Below, piece by piece: positions 28,185 through 37,625 of a stretch of 64,000 nucleotides of DNA; position 1 is the first letter of the stretch; each line of letters begins with the position of its first letter. The notes under the pieces are model-generated. The model made no database searches and had not been told where the DNA came from. It saw nothing but the letters and a program-made list of their open reading frames with translations. The stretch is from Haloactinospora alba (lineage in GTDB: Bacteria; Actinomycetota; Actinomycetes; Streptosporangiales; Streptosporangiaceae). The translations under genes and the position numbers were made by a program. The stretch spans positions 310,001 to 374,000 of the forward strand of contig NZ_VFQC01000002.1 in assembly GCF_006717075.1 (NCBI RefSeq), read 5' to 3'.

Positions 28185-29117
28185 GTGAGCGACGTCCGTA
28201 ACGTGATCATCATCGGATCAGGACCGGCGGGGTACACCGCAGCCATCTACGCGGCGCGTGCCGAACTTCGGCCGCTCGTGTTCGAAGGCTCCATCACGGC
28301 CGGCGGTGCGTTGATGAACACCACAGATGTGGAGAACTTCCCCGGTTTCCCCGACGGCGCCATGGGGCCGGACCTCATGGACCACATGCGCAAGCAGTCC
28401 GAGCGGTTCGGTGCCGAACTCGTACCGGAGGACGTGACCGAGGTCGACCTGCGGGCGACCCCGAAGGTAGTCAAGGTCGGCGACGAGGCACACTACGCGC
28501 ACACGGTCATCATCGCCACCGGATCCGGGTACCGGAAACTCGGGGTTCCCGGCGAGGAGGAGTTCTCCGGCCGGGGGACCTCCTGGTGCGCTACCTGCGA
28601 CGGTTTCTTCTTCCGGGACCAGGACCTGGCCGTGGTCGGCGGTGGGGACACCGCCATGGAGGAAGCGACCTTCCTCACCCGGTTCGCCCGTTCCGTGACC
28701 GTCGTCCACCGGCGGGACGAGCTGCGCGCCAGCAAGATCATGCAGGAGCGGGCCTTCAACAACGACAAGATCCGGTTCGTGTGGAACAGCGAAGTGGCCG
28801 AGGTCCAGGGCGACAGCAAGGTCACCGGGGTCCGGCTACGCAACACGCTCACCGGCGAGGAGAGCACGCTCGACGTCACCGGCCTGTTCGTCGCGATCGG
28901 CCATGACCCCCGTGTCGAGCTGTTCAGCGATCAGCTCGAACTGGACGAGGACGGCTACCTCGCGGTCGCCGCTCCCACCACCAAGACCAACATTCCCGGC
29001 GTCTTCGCCAGTGGCGACGTCGTGGACCACACGTACCGGCAGGCCGTCACCGCCGCGGGGACGGGGTGCTCGGCCGCCTTGGACGCTGAACGCTACCTCG
29101 CGGAAATGGGCAACTGA
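28185..29117 (+). CDS. trxB: Thioredoxin reductase
   Basis: 310 residues. It uses NADPH and FAD to reduce thioredoxin. FAD-binding motif near the start: [20 protein letters not shown]. The redox pair is CATC within [11 protein letters not shown] (about residues 136-139). The NADPH site shows [15 protein letters not shown], and the second FAD motif is [16 protein letters not shown]. It is followed by trxA after 56 bases. The upstream SigR-type promoter suggests induction by disulfide stress. It follows sigM and its anti-sigma gene, as in mycobacteria. Confidence 0.97.
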   Translation: MSDVRNVIIIGSGPAGYTAAIYAARAELRPLVFEGSITAGGALMNTTDVENFPGFPDGAMGPDLMDHMRKQSERFGAELVPEDVTEVDLRATPKVVKVGDEAHYAHTVIIATGSGYRKLGVPGEEEFSGRGTSWCATCDGFFFRDQDLAVVGGGDTAMEEATFLTRFARSVTVVHRRDELRASKIMQERAFNNDKIRFVWNSEVAEVQGDSKVTGVRLRNTLTGEESTLDVTGLFVAIGHDPRVELFSDQLELDEDGYLAVAAPTTKTNIPGVFASGDVVDHTYRQAVTAAGTGCSAALDAERYLAEMGN

Positions 29118-29173
29118 GCCGTTCGGTCAGCTCCGGACTTTCCGACCGCGTCCTGTTGTAAGGAGTACCCACT

Positions 29174-29497
29174 ATGTCCAACCTCAAAGAAACCACCGAC
29201 GCCACGTTCGAGACCGACGTTCTGAAAAGTGACAAGCCGGTACTCGTCGACTTCTGGGCCGAGTGGTGCGCCCCGTGCCGCCAGATCACCCCGATCCTGG
29301 AAGAGATCGCCGAGGAGCACGGGGACAAACTCTCCATCGTCAAGCTCAACATTGACGAACAGCCCAACGTCCCGCGTCAGTACGGCGTCATGCAGATCCC
29401 GACGATGAACGTGTTCCAGGGGGGCGAGGTCGTCAAGCAGATCATGGGCGCCAAGCCCAAGAAGAAGCTGCTGCAGGACCTGGAAGACTACATCTAA
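29174..29497 (+). CDS. trxA: Thioredoxin
   Basis: 107 residues, standard size. The active site is WCAPC (Cys 32 and 35), with the cis-Pro loop QIPTMNVF at about residues 75-82. It is a cytoplasmic disulfide reductant and the partner of TrxB encoded just upstream. AAGGAG precedes the ATG. A strong hairpin at 29610-29643 and a parS site lie downstream. Confidence 0.98.
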   Translation: MSNLKETTDATFETDVLKSDKPVLVDFWAEWCAPCRQITPILEEIAEEHGDKLSIVKLNIDEQPNVPRQYGVMQIPTMNVFQGGEVVKQIMGAKPKKKLLQDLEDYI

Positions 29498-29506
29498 CAA
29501 CGCGCC

Positions 29507-29520
29507 GTTTCACGTGAAAC
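29507..29520. other. parS centromere-like site 1
   Basis: Perfect palindrome GTTTCACGTGAAAC, flanked by C and G, 9 bases after the trxA stop. It matches the near-universal chromosomal parS core bound by ParB. Confidence 0.95.
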
Positions 29521-29609
29521 GGCGCTGTCAGGCACCACCGACCTCCCGACTGGCCACAGAGCGACCAGGACACGGACGCGGGCGGCTCGAGAGCCTGACT
29601 GGCCCACTT

Positions 29610-29643
29610 CGGCGGCCTTCGCATGACTGTGCGAAGGCCGCCG
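29610..29643. terminator. Bidirectional-looking terminator between trxA and parB
   Basis: Perfect 14-base stem (CGGCGGCCTTCGCA and its complement), 6-base loop TGACTG, then TTCGTTT. It ends trxA and may also serve the convergent parB transcript. Confidence 0.85.
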
Positions 29644-29886
29644 TTCGTTTGCGCCGTGGGGTTCACGGGGACCCCACCCCGCGCCCAGCACAGCACGCGG
29701 CCCTGCTCGAGGCCCCGCCGTCCCCGCGGGGAGCCGGTCGAACCGCCGCACGGCGAACACCGCCGGATCACGGCACAAGCTCGCTCGTCTGGCACAGCGA
29801 CATCCGGGACCCACGGGCCGCGGCCAGGATTCGCCGATTCTGCGGAACCAGTGTGGACCCCGCCGGTTCCCCCACGGCCGGAAGCC

Positions 29887-29900
29887 GTTTCACGTGAAAC
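29887..29900. other. parS centromere-like site 2
   Basis: Perfect GTTTCACGTGAAAC palindrome, flanked by C and G, about 100 bases beyond the 3' end of parB. Confidence 0.95.
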
Positions 29901-30003
29901 GAGCCTTGTTCTCCGTGCGGTGGACACTGCCGACCGGAGCGAGCGCGGCCAGCGCGGCAGCAAGCAGCGTCACGCAGCAGAACCGGCGCCCACCAAACAG
30001 AAC

Positions 30004-30936
30004 CTAGCTCTGCCCACCGTCCGGCACCATGGTGCTGACGACACGGTCGAGGTCCTCCCGTGTCGCGAACTCGACAACGATCTTGCCCTTGCTCCGCCCC
30101 ATGGTGATCTTCACGCGCGTGTCCAGGGCATCCGACAGTTGGCCCGCCAACTCCTCCACGTCGGACGGTGTCTCCGAACGGGCGGGAGCACGGCGCTGGG
30201 AGGTGCTTTCCTGCTCCTGTGTCGCCCCGAGCGTGATGAGATCCTCCAACGCCCGGACCGACATCCCCTCCTCGACGATCCGCCGGGCCAGCCGGTCCTG
30301 GGTGTCGGAGTCCTCCACCGACAGCAACGCGCGGGCGTGCCCGGCGCTGAGCACACCAGCGGCAACCCGCCGCTGCACCGCGGGAGACAGGTTCAACAAC
30401 CGCAGCATGTTGGTGATATGCGGGCGGGAGCGGCCGACGCGCTGCGCCAGTACGTCGTGCGTCGCCCCGAAATCGTCCAGGAGCTGCTGATAGGCGGCCG
30501 CTTCCTCCAGCGGGTTGAGCTGTTCCCGGTGCAGGTTCTCCAGCAGGGCGTCCCGCAGCAACTCGTTGTCCGCGGTGTGACGGACAATCGCGGGTATGCG
30601 TTCCAGCCCCGCCTCTTTACTGGCGCGCCACCGTCGCTCCCCCATGATGAGCTCGTGGTGCTGCGGACCGAGTTTCCGGACGACCACGGGTTGCAACAGG
30701 CCGACCTCAACGATGGAGGCCTGTAGTTCCTCGAGTGCTTCCTCGTCGAAATTGTCCCGGGGCTGGCGCGGGTTCGGAGTGATCGAGTCGACCTCGATCT
30801 CCTGCAGATAGGCGCCGTCCACCGATTCCGGGGCCGCGGCCAGCGCTTCCGACGCGTCCGGTGTCTCCTCTTCCGCCGGCCCCTGCGGGATGAGCGCTCC
30901 CAGACCTTTCCCCAAACCACGCGGCTGTTGGCTCAC
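30004..30936 (-). CDS. parB: Chromosome partitioning protein ParB
   Basis: 310 residues. The N-terminal CTP-binding domain includes the conserved GERRWRA (about 99-105) and [29 protein letters not shown]. The helix-turn-helix region ([21 protein letters not shown]) reads parS. A charged linker precedes the C-terminal dimerization part. It spreads from the four parS sites in this 3.3-kb region and loads SMC. It starts 12 bases after parA and belongs to the leftward rsmG-parA-parB unit. Confidence 0.97.
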   Translation of the reverse strand: MSQQPRGLGKGLGALIPQGPAEEETPDASEALAAAPESVDGAYLQEIEVDSITPNPRQPRDNFDEEALEELQASIVEVGLLQPVVVRKLGPQHHELIMGERRWRASKEAGLERIPAIVRHTADNELLRDALLENLHREQLNPLEEAAAYQQLLDDFGATHDVLAQRVGRSRPHITNMLRLLNLSPAVQRRVAAGVLSAGHARALLSVEDSDTQDRLARRIVEEGMSVRALEDLITLGATQEQESTSQRRAPARSETPSDVEELAGQLSDALDTRVKITMGRSKGKIVVEFATREDLDRVVSTMVPDGGQS

Positions 30937-30948
30937 CCGTGTCTCCCT

Positions 30949-31938
30949 TCACATCCCGTACTCAGCTGCTGCCGCATCCTCGGCACGGTACGCGATCTCG
31001 CGTGCCGCCTCCATATGGGCGAGGGCACCGGTGGAAGCCGGATCGTAGGTCATGACGGACTGCCCGTAGCTCGGCGCCTCCGACACCCGGACACTCCGCG
31101 GCACCGCTGTCTTGAGTACCAGTTCCCCGAAATACTGACGCACTTCGTCCGCGACCTGTGCGGCCAACCGGGTCCGGCCGTCGTACATCGTCAACAGAAT
31201 CGTGGTGATGCTCAGGGACGGGTTGAGGTGCGACTTCACCAACTCGATGTTGTGGAGCAGCTGGCCGAGCCCCTCCAGTGCGTAGTACTCACACTGGATC
31301 GGAATCATCACCTCATCGCAGGCCACCAGCGCGTTCACCGTCAGGAGGCCGAGCGACGGCGGGCAGTCCACCAGGATGTAGTCCAGTTCGCTGCTCTCGT
31401 AGACGCTGAGCGCCCGTTTCAGCCGGGACTCACGAGCCACGAGGGTGACGAGCTCGATCTCCGCACCGGCCAGATCGATGGTTGCCGGAACGCACCACAG
31501 GTTGGGGATATCCGTCACCGGCTGTACCAGTTCCCGGATCTCGGTGTCCTCCACCAGGGCATGGTAGATGGAGCGGTTACCCTCGCCGCGTTCCATCCCC
31601 AGGGCTGTTGAGGCGTTCCCCTGGGGGTCGAGGTCGACAACGAGCACACGGTTGCCGTGCATAGCCAACGACGCGGCGATGTTGACAGTACTGGTCGTCT
31701 TACCGACCCCGCCTTTCTGGTTGGCGATACCGACGATGCGGCATCCCGGCGGGCGCGGCCAGGTCTCGTCACTTTGGCCGCGGACTGACATCGCCACTCG
31801 TGCCTGCTGGGCGATCGGTGTGTCACCCTCCACCTCGGAGCCCTCCGAGGAGGTCATTCCATGCGTTTCACGTGAAACATCGGGCTCACGGACCCGATCA
31901 ATGCCGTCGGACTGGTTTGTGGGCACGAATGAGTTCAC
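30949..31938 (-). CDS. parA: Chromosome partitioning ATPase ParA
   Basis: 329 residues from the GTG that overlaps the rsmG stop (GTGA). The deviant Walker A is KGGVGKTT (about 75-82), preceded by CRIVGIANQ. Walker B is seen in DYILVDCPPSLGLLT. The N-terminal 60 residues are extra compared with minimal ParA. They contain VSRETH (about 21-26), which is simply the translation of the embedded parS site at 31865-31878. A start at an internal Met (28 or 50) is also possible. It drives origin segregation together with ParB. Confidence 0.96.
   Translation of the reverse strand: MNSFVPTNQSDGIDRVREPDVSRETHGMTSSEGSEVEGDTPIAQQARVAMSVRGQSDETWPRPPGCRIVGIANQKGGVGKTTSTVNIAASLAMHGNRVLVVDLDPQGNASTALGMERGEGNRSIYHALVEDTEIRELVQPVTDIPNLWCVPATIDLAGAEIELVTLVARESRLKRALSVYESSELDYILVDCPPSLGLLTVNALVACDEVMIPIQCEYYALEGLGQLLHNIELVKSHLNPSLSITTILLTMYDGRTRLAAQVADEVRQYFGELVLKTAVPRSVRVSEAPSYGQSVMTYDPASTGALAHMEAAREIAYRAEDAAAAEYGM
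31865..31878. other. parS centromere-like site 3, inside parA
   Basis: Perfect GTTTCACGTGAAAC, flanked by C and A, within the first 25 codons of parA. Confidence 0.95.
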
Positions 31939-32645
31939 CTCTTCCGTCCGCGCTTCTTCCTACCGCCCGGCGCACGCCGCGACTTGGACGTGGTGGTCGG
32001 GGCGCCCTCGGATGTCACCGTGACGCGAACGACCGTGGTAGCGGGATCGACCTTACCTTCCCCCACGCGCATCACCTCAGCGGTGTTCGGGCGTTGTCGC
32101 GACAAATAGGCGCGCGAGTTCTCCAGTTCGGTCTCCGCCTGCTCCCCCTTCAGCGCCAGGAGGCTCCCTCCCGTACGCAGCAGCGGAAGCGCCCAACCAA
32201 CCAGTTTCGACAGCGGTGCGACGGCTCGGGCCGTCACGATGTCGGCACGCAGGTCCGAGGCGACCTCCTCCGCGCGACCGCGCCACACCGTCACGTTCGG
32301 CAGGTCAAGCTGTTCGACACACTCGCGCAGGAAAATCGTGCGCCGCAGCAGCGGTTCCAGCAGGACGACGGACAGGTCCGGACGTGTGATCCCCAGGATC
32401 ACGCCGGGAAGCCCCGCGCCGGAGCCCACATCCACGACGGTCGCCCCGTGCGGAACCAGCTCCTCGACCACGGCACAGTTCATGAGGTGCCGTTCCCACA
32501 ACCGGGGGACCTCCCGGGGCCCGAGCAAACCTCGTTCCACCCCGACACTGGCGAGCAGATCCGCATAGCGTTCCACCCCAGGCAGCGCGTCATCGAACAC
32601 CGTCACCGCCCGCTCGGGCGGCGCAGCACCGGCACCCGAGGTCAT
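31935..32645 (-). CDS. rsmG: 16S rRNA (guanine527-N7)-methyltransferase
   Basis: 236 residues from ATG 32645; a GTG one codon earlier is equally placed, and AAGGTGG lies upstream. The SAM-binding motif is VVDVGSGAGLPGVILGI, preceded by RLWERHLMNCAVV, the RsmG/GidB signature. It methylates G527 of 16S rRNA. The C-terminal tail is very basic (KSRRAPGGRKKRGRKR). First gene of rsmG-parA-parB, overlapping parA by 4 bases. Upstream lie parS site 4 and the jag terminator. Confidence 0.96.
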   Translation of the reverse strand: MTSGAGAAPPERAVTVFDDALPGVERYADLLASVGVERGLLGPREVPRLWERHLMNCAVVEELVPHGATVVDVGSGAGLPGVILGITRPDLSVVLLEPLLRRTIFLRECVEQLDLPNVTVWRGRAEEVASDLRADIVTARAVAPLSKLVGWALPLLRTGGSLLALKGEQAETELENSRAYLSRQRPNTAEVMRVGEGKVDPATTVVRVTVTSEGAPTTTSKSRRAPGGRKKRGRKR

Positions 32646-32752
32646 CACTCACCACCTTGGCCTTCGTATCCGTAGGTCGCCGTCCACCGCTACCGCGAAC
32701 CTGTACGTCAACGTAACCGCACGAGCGTAAAAGCATCCGAACGAGACAAAAA

Positions 32753-32781
32753 CGCCCCCCACAATCCTAGTGTGAGGGGCG
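32753..32781 (-). terminator. Terminator of the rpmH/yidC/jag cluster
   Basis: Imperfect inverted repeat CGCCCCCCACA with TGTGAGGGGCG, followed on the minus strand by a T run (AAAAAC at 32748-32753 on the plus strand). It lies about 50 bases after the jag stop. Confidence 0.7.
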
Positions 32782-32787
32782 CCAGAG

Positions 32788-32801
32788 GTTTCACGTGAAA
32801 C
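32788..32801. other. parS centromere-like site 4
   Basis: Perfect GTTTCACGTGAAAC with flanks G and C, between rsmG and jag, immediately beside the terminator. Confidence 0.95.
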
Positions 32802-32833
32802 CAACGCGACAAACGCCGACTAGCCGACGGGTG

Positions 32834-33391
32834 TCAGGACGCGGGGTAGATCACCACATAGCGGTTCGGTTCCTCCCCCTCGGACTCGCTGACCAGCCCC
32901 GCTGCGGCGACAGCGTCGTGTACGACCTTGCGGTCGAACGGGCTCATCGGCTCCAGTTCCTTGGAGGTGCCGGACTTCTTCACCTCGTTGGCCGCGTCAC
33001 TGCCCACGCGACGCAGCGTATTGCGACGGGAATCACGGTACCCTCCGACATCCAGCATCAACCGGCTACGATGCCCGGTCTGGCGGTGGACCGCGAGACG
33101 GGTCAGTTCCTGGAGCGCCTCCAGTACCTCCCCGTCCTCACCGATCAGCTCCTGCAGGGTAGCGCCGACGACCGAGACCATTGCCCGCTCGCCCTCGACA
33201 TCCATGTCGATGTCCCCGTCGAAGTCGGCGATGTCGAGCAAGCCCTCGATGTAATCGGCCGCGATGTCGCCTTCCCGTTCCAGTTCCTGGACATCAACAC
33301 CTGTCCCAGCGGACTCCTCCCGCTGAGGCGCATCGGCCACGGCCACGCCCGTGCGGGGCTCCTCCGCCTCCTCAGTGCTCTGCTTGCTCAC
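32834..33391 (-). CDS. jag: R3H/KH RNA-binding protein Jag (KhpB/SpoIIIJ-associated)
   Basis: 185 residues. An acidic N-terminus (about 1-45) precedes a KH-like domain (VVGATLQELIGEDGEVLEALQEL). The R3H domain follows (YRDSRRNTLRR, then MSPFDRKVVHDAVAAAGLVSESEGEEPNRYVVI). It is an RNA-binding protein regularly encoded after yidC. Functions in other bacteria concern envelope growth and small-RNA-like regulation; here its role is inferred. It is 90 bases downstream of yidC in the same leftward cluster. Confidence 0.94.
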   Translation of the reverse strand: MSKQSTEEAEEPRTGVAVADAPQREESAGTGVDVQELEREGDIAADYIEGLLDIADFDGDIDMDVEGERAMVSVVGATLQELIGEDGEVLEALQELTRLAVHRQTGHRSRLMLDVGGYRDSRRNTLRRVGSDAANEVKKSGTSKELEPMSPFDRKVVHDAVAAAGLVSESEGEEPNRYVVIYPAS

Positions 33392-33481
33392 AGCGAGCTG
33401 TCTCCTTACGTCGTCAGATCCGGCCGGTCGTACGCGTTCAGCACTGGGGTTCTCAGTCCCGGGCTCTGGTTCCCGACCGCG

Positions 33482-34417
33482 TCACTGTTGCGGCTTGTTC
33501 CCGGTGCGCTTCGACCGGGGCTGCTTCTTCGGCTGTTTGCGTTCGATCTTAGGCTGCTCAACCGGCTCGGGCGCGGATTCCTTGCGCTTGCCGAGCGCGC
33601 CCTTCGCCGAACCGCCGGAGGAAGTGCCGTTCGGCGTGTCGCTGTCTCCGGGGGCCGGATGCTTCCGGTACAGGAAGTGCTGCTGGGCCATCGTCCACAC
33701 GTTGGAGCTCACCCAGTAGATGAGCACGCCGATCGGCATCCCCAACCCGAAGAGGCCGAACGCCGGCGCCAGGTACATCATGAACTTCTGCGACTGCATC
33801 ATCGGGTTGTCCGGCATCTGCGACGTGCTGCGCTTGATGCTCTGGCGCATGGTCAAGAACGTGGTGGTCCCCATGATCACGCACGCGATGACGATGATGC
33901 TCTTGGCCATGATCGGGGAGTCGGCACCGTAGGTGGCCAGCTCCTCCGCGGAGGTGGTGAACTGCGCCGCCAGCGGCGCGTGGAAGATCAGCGCCCCCTG
34001 GGCACTGTGCACGAGATCCGCGGTGAAACCGTGGGTCGCCTCGCCGTTGGCGACCCCGCGCAGCACCTGGAAGAGAGCGAAGAACACCGGCATCTGCAGC
34101 AAGAGCGGGAGGCAGCCCATCACCGGGTTGGTGCCGCTCTCCTGGTAGAGCTTCATCATCTCTTGCTGCTGGCGCTGTTTGTCGTTCTTGTATTTCTCCC
34201 GTAGCCGGGTCATCTCCGGCTGCATCTCCTGCATCTTCCGCTGCGTGCGCATCTGCTTGACGAACAGCGGAACCATGATCATTCGCATCAGGACGGTGAG
34301 CAACACGATGGACAGGCCCCACGCCCATCCACCGTCCGGGTCGAAGCCCACGAAAGACAGACCCGCGTGGATCTTGATCAGCACCCAGCCGACGATGTCG
34401 TAAAGCCAGTCCAGCAC
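33482..34417 (-). CDS. yidC: Membrane protein insertase YidC
   Basis: 311 residues, the Oxa1-like short form. It begins LDWLYDIVGWVLIKIHAGLSFV, then WGLSIVLLTVLMRMIMVPLFVKQMRTQRKMQEMQPE with the conserved Arg in the first core helix. The ESGTNPVMGCLPLLLQMPVF motif is standard. The C-terminus is long and basic (after about residue 255), as in other actinobacteria, and may contact ribosomes. It inserts membrane proteins with or without Sec. Order here: rpmH, rnpA, yidD, yidC, jag. Confidence 0.97.
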   Translation of the reverse strand: MLDWLYDIVGWVLIKIHAGLSFVGFDPDGGWAWGLSIVLLTVLMRMIMVPLFVKQMRTQRKMQEMQPEMTRLREKYKNDKQRQQQEMMKLYQESGTNPVMGCLPLLLQMPVFFALFQVLRGVANGEATHGFTADLVHSAQGALIFHAPLAAQFTTSAEELATYGADSPIMAKSIIVIACVIMGTTTFLTMRQSIKRSTSQMPDNPMMQSQKFMMYLAPAFGLFGLGMPIGVLIYWVSSNVWTMAQQHFLYRKHPAPGDSDTPNGTSSGGSAKGALGKRKESAPEPVEQPKIERKQPKKQPRSKRTGNKPQQ

Positions 34418-34444
34418 CGGCCAACTCCTCTTACTTCGGTTCAG

Positions 34445-34759
34445 CTACAGGCCCGTTGGGCCGGATTCGGCACCCCTACCGGTCACCAGACCGGCATCAG
34501 TGGTTCGTTCGACACCACCACCTCGCGGCGGCACCGGGTCGAGTCCTCCCGGATGGAACGGGTGGCAGCGCGCGAGCCGACGCAGCGTCAGCCACGATCC
34601 GCGCAACGCGCCGTGCTCCTGCAGCGCCTCCAGGGAGTAGGCGCTGCAGGTTGGATAGAACCGGCAGACCGGGGGAAGAACCGGGCTGATGAACCGCTGG
34701 TATCCGAGAATCGGCCAGATCAGTAGTCGCGCCGCGAGGTTCGGTCTGTCGTCACTCAT
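34445..34759 (-). CDS. yidD: Membrane protein insertion efficiency factor YidD
   Basis: 104 residues from ATG 34759, which overlaps the end of rnpA by 8 bases. The core [36 protein letters not shown] continues to [11 protein letters not shown], the invariant cysteines and HPGG motif of YidD. The tail after about residue 75 is polar. It is a small amphipathic membrane-associated protein that helps YidC. It starts downstream of rnpA and 27 bases before yidC. Confidence 0.95.
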   Translation of the reverse strand: MSDDRPNLAARLLIWPILGYQRFISPVLPPVCRFYPTCSAYSLEALQEHGALRGSWLTLRRLARCHPFHPGGLDPVPPRGGGVERTTDAGLVTGRGAESGPTGL

Positions 34760-35153
34760 GAGCCCGCCTGCCCTTGTGCGATCCGCGCGCTCGCCGATCT
34801 TTCGGACGCTTCGCCGCAGCGATCGCACCGTCGAGCTGCGCGGCCAGGGTGTCGTGTCCGTGGGACGCGGCCAATGGTTTGGCCCGCACTACTAGCAGGC
34901 TACCTGCCGGAAGAAACGGGATCCGCTCCCGCATGAGGTGCCGCAACCGACGCTGTACACGGTTGCGGACCACAGCGTTCCCGACGGCTTTGCTCACGAT
35001 GAACCCGACCCGCGGCGGTTCGTCGTCACAACCCGACCCGCGGGAGGAGTCGAGGTAGACAACGCTGAGACCGTCCCGGCCGGAACGTCGCCCAGCGCGC
35101 ATAACACGGCTGAACTCGGCACTCTGCCGCATACGGTTCTGAGGCGACAACAT
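34752..35153 (-). CDS. rnpA: Ribonuclease P protein component
   Basis: 133 residues from ATG 35153 ([19 protein letters not shown]), which follows AAGGA; a reading 18 bases longer is possible. The RNR motif is [19 protein letters not shown], preceded by [11 protein letters not shown]. It is the protein cofactor of the tRNA 5' processing ribozyme. The RNA component gene is not in this window. The C-terminus is very basic. It sits between rpmH and yidD in the conserved cluster. Confidence 0.96.
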   Translation of the reverse strand: MLSPQNRMRQSAEFSRVMRAGRRSGRDGLSVVYLDSSRGSGCDDEPPRVGFIVSKAVGNAVVRNRVQRRLRHLMRERIPFLPAGSLLVVRAKPLAASHGHDTLAAQLDGAIAAAKRPKDRRARGSHKGRRAHE

Positions 35154-35236
35154 CGGATCGGTCCTTGACACAAGAATGAGGACCGGCCGCCCGTCCGGGC
35201 GAACCGGTCCGCAAGTCTATGCTCGACGCGTGCGGC

Positions 35237-35380
35237 TCAGTGGCTCACGGTCAGCCGTGCGCGTCCCTTGTTCCGGCGCGCGGAGATGATCGCGCGTCCA
35301 GCACGGGTCCGCATGCGTTTCCGGAAGCCATGAACCTTCGCACGACGGCGGTTGTTCGGCTGATACGTACGCTTGCTCAC
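35237..35380 (-). CDS. rpmH: 50S ribosomal protein L34
   Basis: 47 residues read on the minus strand from GTG 35380: [10 protein letters not shown], then [19 protein letters not shown], ending ARLTVSH. The sequence is unmistakable L34, very basic. First gene of the leftward cluster, divergent from dnaA across about 450 bases. Confidence 0.98.
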   Translation of the reverse strand: MSKRTYQPNNRRRAKVHGFRKRMRTRAGRAIISARRNKGRARLTVSH

Positions 35381-35828
35381 TGCTGGACTCCAGGGTGTGG
35401 ATAGAACTACGCCGGTGCGACCCAGCGCGTCTCGCGCACCGACAGATCGCTACCTGAACATAACAAAGGTACGGGCCATCACGACGGTGGTCAAATCGCC
35501 CGGCCCTCTCTCCAGCGATGATACCGCACCCCCAACCGTCCTCATCCTGTGGAAAACTCTGGCCCCCCGTGTTGTCCACAAGAACCAGTCACGAGCAAGT
35601 TGTGGATAACGTTGGAGGCGGACTCCACGATCCCCAGGGCGAATCCCCGGCCAACCCGCACCCACTCCCCAAGAAAAAACGCCATGACCTGGCAATTGTG
35701 GATAACCAAGCGGGATTGGCCAGACATCTGCGAGGCTGTGTACGGCGCCGTACACAGCTTGTGGATGAGTCCACAGGGCTGTGGAAGCAGGAATATCGGG
35801 AGAAGGGGACGAACCATGGCAGGTCATC
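35381..35828. promoter_or_regulatory. dnaA upstream region with DnaA boxes
   Basis: 448 bases between rpmH and dnaA. DnaA-box matches: TTGTCCACA at 35572-35580, TGTGGATAA at 35601-35609 and 35697-35705, and TGTGGATGA at 35760-35768, with weaker ones nearby. A perfect 24-base palindrome lies at 35735-35758. The region holds the dnaA promoter, probably autoregulated by DnaA, and may contribute to origin function. Confidence 0.8.
35735..35758. repeat. 24-base perfect palindrome upstream of dnaA
   Basis: Each 12-base arm reads GCTGTGTACGGC. It ends 2 bases before a DnaA-box-like 9-mer and 70 bases before the dnaA start. The symmetry suggests a protein operator; the regulator is unknown. Confidence 0.8.
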
Positions 35829-37625
35829 GTGTCTGAGGGACAGGTCAACCTCGCAATGGTGTGGTCGAACGTGTTGGACGAGCTCGACAGCAGCGCGCTC
35901 CCGCCACAGCAGCGAGCCTGGCTGCCGCAGACCCGACCGCTCGGGCTCATCGAGGACACAGCACTACTCGCCGCACCCAACGAATTCGCCAAGGAAGTAC
36001 TGGAGACCCGGCTGCGCGCCGCCATCAGCCAGGCGCTCTCGAGCCAGCTGGGCCGCGAGATCCGCGTCGCCGTGACCGTCGATCCGACCGCGGTACAGCC
36101 GGCTCCTCCCACCGGCACGCCGCCGGCCTCGGGGACACCACTCGCGTCCCCGAGCGCTCCGGAACCCCCGGCGGTGGTGCCCGACGCTCCGGCGGGCGAC
36201 GGCCAGCCCCCGTCCCGCGACCAGGAGTCGCCGGCGGCCGGTTCCCAGCCCGCGACACACCAGCAACCGCTCCCCCACGTGCCCGAGGACCACCCGGGGA
36301 CGCCGGCCACGACCGAGGCCCTCCCCGACGGGCACTTCGGCCACCCGGCCGTCGAGGAGGAACCCGCCGACCCGGTTCCCGCCGACCCGGTTCCCGCCGT
36401 CACGCCGGACGCCGGCCACGGTGCCGCGGACGACGGAAGCGCCCACACCCGGGACGACCTCTCCCCCACTCCCGAGGGCACGAACGTGGTGGAGGACCCC
36501 GACGAGGAACACGGCCAGGTTCCACCTCCCCCGGTACCGAGCGCACCGGACACCTCCGGGGGGAACCAGCCGCACACCGCGGCCGAACCGGCCCGGCTCA
36601 ACCCGAAGTACACGTTCGACACCTTCGTCATCGGGTCGAGCAACCGGTTCGCCCACGCGGCCGCGGTCGCGGTGGCCGAAGCACCCGCCAAGGCGTACAA
36701 CCCCCTGTTCATCTACGGCGGCTCCGGGCTGGGCAAGACCCACCTGCTGCACGCCATCGGGCACTACACCCAGCGCCTCTACGACGGGGCCCGGGTGCGC
36801 TACGTCAGCTCCGAGGAGTTCACCAACGAGTTCATCAACTCGATCCGGGACGGCAAGGCGGACGACTTCCGCCGGCGCTACCGCGACATCGACGTCCTGC
36901 TCGTGGACGACATCCAGTTCCTGGAGAACAAGGAGCAGACACAGGAAGAGTTCTTCCACACCTTCAACACGCTGCACAACTCCAACAAGCAGATCGTCGT
37001 CTCCAGTGACCGCCCGCCCAAGCAGCTCGTCACGTTGGAGGACCGGCTGCGCAACCGGTTCGAGTGGGGACTGATCACGGACGTCCAGCCTCCGGAGCTG
37101 GAGACCCGCATCGCGATCCTGCGGAAGAAGGCGGCCCAGGAGGGACTGTCGGCCCCTCCGGAGGTCCTGGAGCTCATCGCCAGCAAGATCGCCACCAACA
37201 TCCGGGAGCTCGAGGGCGCCCTCATCCGGGTCACCGCGTTCGCCAGCCTGAACCGGCAGTCGGTGGACCTGCACCTGACCGGAATCGTGCTGCAGGAACT
37301 CATCCCCGACGACGAGGAACCGGAGATCACCGCCTCCACGATCATGGCGCAGAGCGCCTCCTACTTCGGGTTGAGCAGTGAGGACCTGTGCGGGACGTCA
37401 CGCTCGCGTGTGCTGGTCACGGCGCGGCAGATCGCCATGTACCTGTGCCGCGAACTGACCGACCTCTCCCTCCCCAAGATCGGTCAGCAGTTCGGAGGGC
37501 GCGACCACACCACGGTGATGCACGCCGACCGCAAGATCCGCTCCCTCATGGCAGAACGCCGTTCGATCTATAACCAGGTCACCGAACTCACCAACCGCAT
37601 CAAGCAACAATCACGTAACGGCTAG
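35829..37625 (+). CDS. dnaA: Chromosomal replication initiator DnaA
   Basis: 598 residues from GTG 35829, with AGG 5 bases upstream. Domain I covers about 1-95 ([21 protein letters not shown]). Domain II is a long Pro/Asp/Glu-rich linker (about 100-255). Domain III (about 256-475) shows [18 protein letters not shown] (Walker A about 297-304) and [11 protein letters not shown]. Domain IV ends with [23 protein letters not shown], the DnaA-box reading helix-turn-helix (about 545-570). It binds the boxes upstream of its own gene and in oriC downstream. Confidence 0.98.
   Translation: MSEGQVNLAMVWSNVLDELDSSALPPQQRAWLPQTRPLGLIEDTALLAAPNEFAKEVLETRLRAAISQALSSQLGREIRVAVTVDPTAVQPAPPTGTPPASGTPLASPSAPEPPAVVPDAPAGDGQPPSRDQESPAAGSQPATHQQPLPHVPEDHPGTPATTEALPDGHFGHPAVEEEPADPVPADPVPAVTPDAGHGAADDGSAHTRDDLSPTPEGTNVVEDPDEEHGQVPPPPVPSAPDTSGGNQPHTAAEPARLNPKYTFDTFVIGSSNRFAHAAAVAVAEAPAKAYNPLFIYGGSGLGKTHLLHAIGHYTQRLYDGARVRYVSSEEFTNEFINSIRDGKADDFRRRYRDIDVLLVDDIQFLENKEQTQEEFFHTFNTLHNSNKQIVVSSDRPPKQLVTLEDRLRNRFEWGLITDVQPPELETRIAILRKKAAQEGLSAPPEVLELIASKIATNIRELEGALIRVTAFASLNRQSVDLHLTGIVLQELIPDDEEPEITASTIMAQSASYFGLSSEDLCGTSRSRVLVTARQIAMYLCRELTDLSLPKIGQQFGGRDHTTVMHADRKIRSLMAERRSIYNQVTELTNRIKQQSRNG

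Larger units (their letters stand above)
29498..30003. other. Intergenic region between trxA and parB
   Basis: 506 bases with convergent genes on either side. It contains two parS sites (29507-29520 and 29887-29900) and a terminator (29610-29643). The rest is GC-rich and has no gene I can support. Confidence 0.7.

Noticed and set aside
29623-30726. 367-residue plus-strand open frame
   Set aside because: Antisense over parB and the parS-containing spacer; ParB is unmistakable on the other strand.
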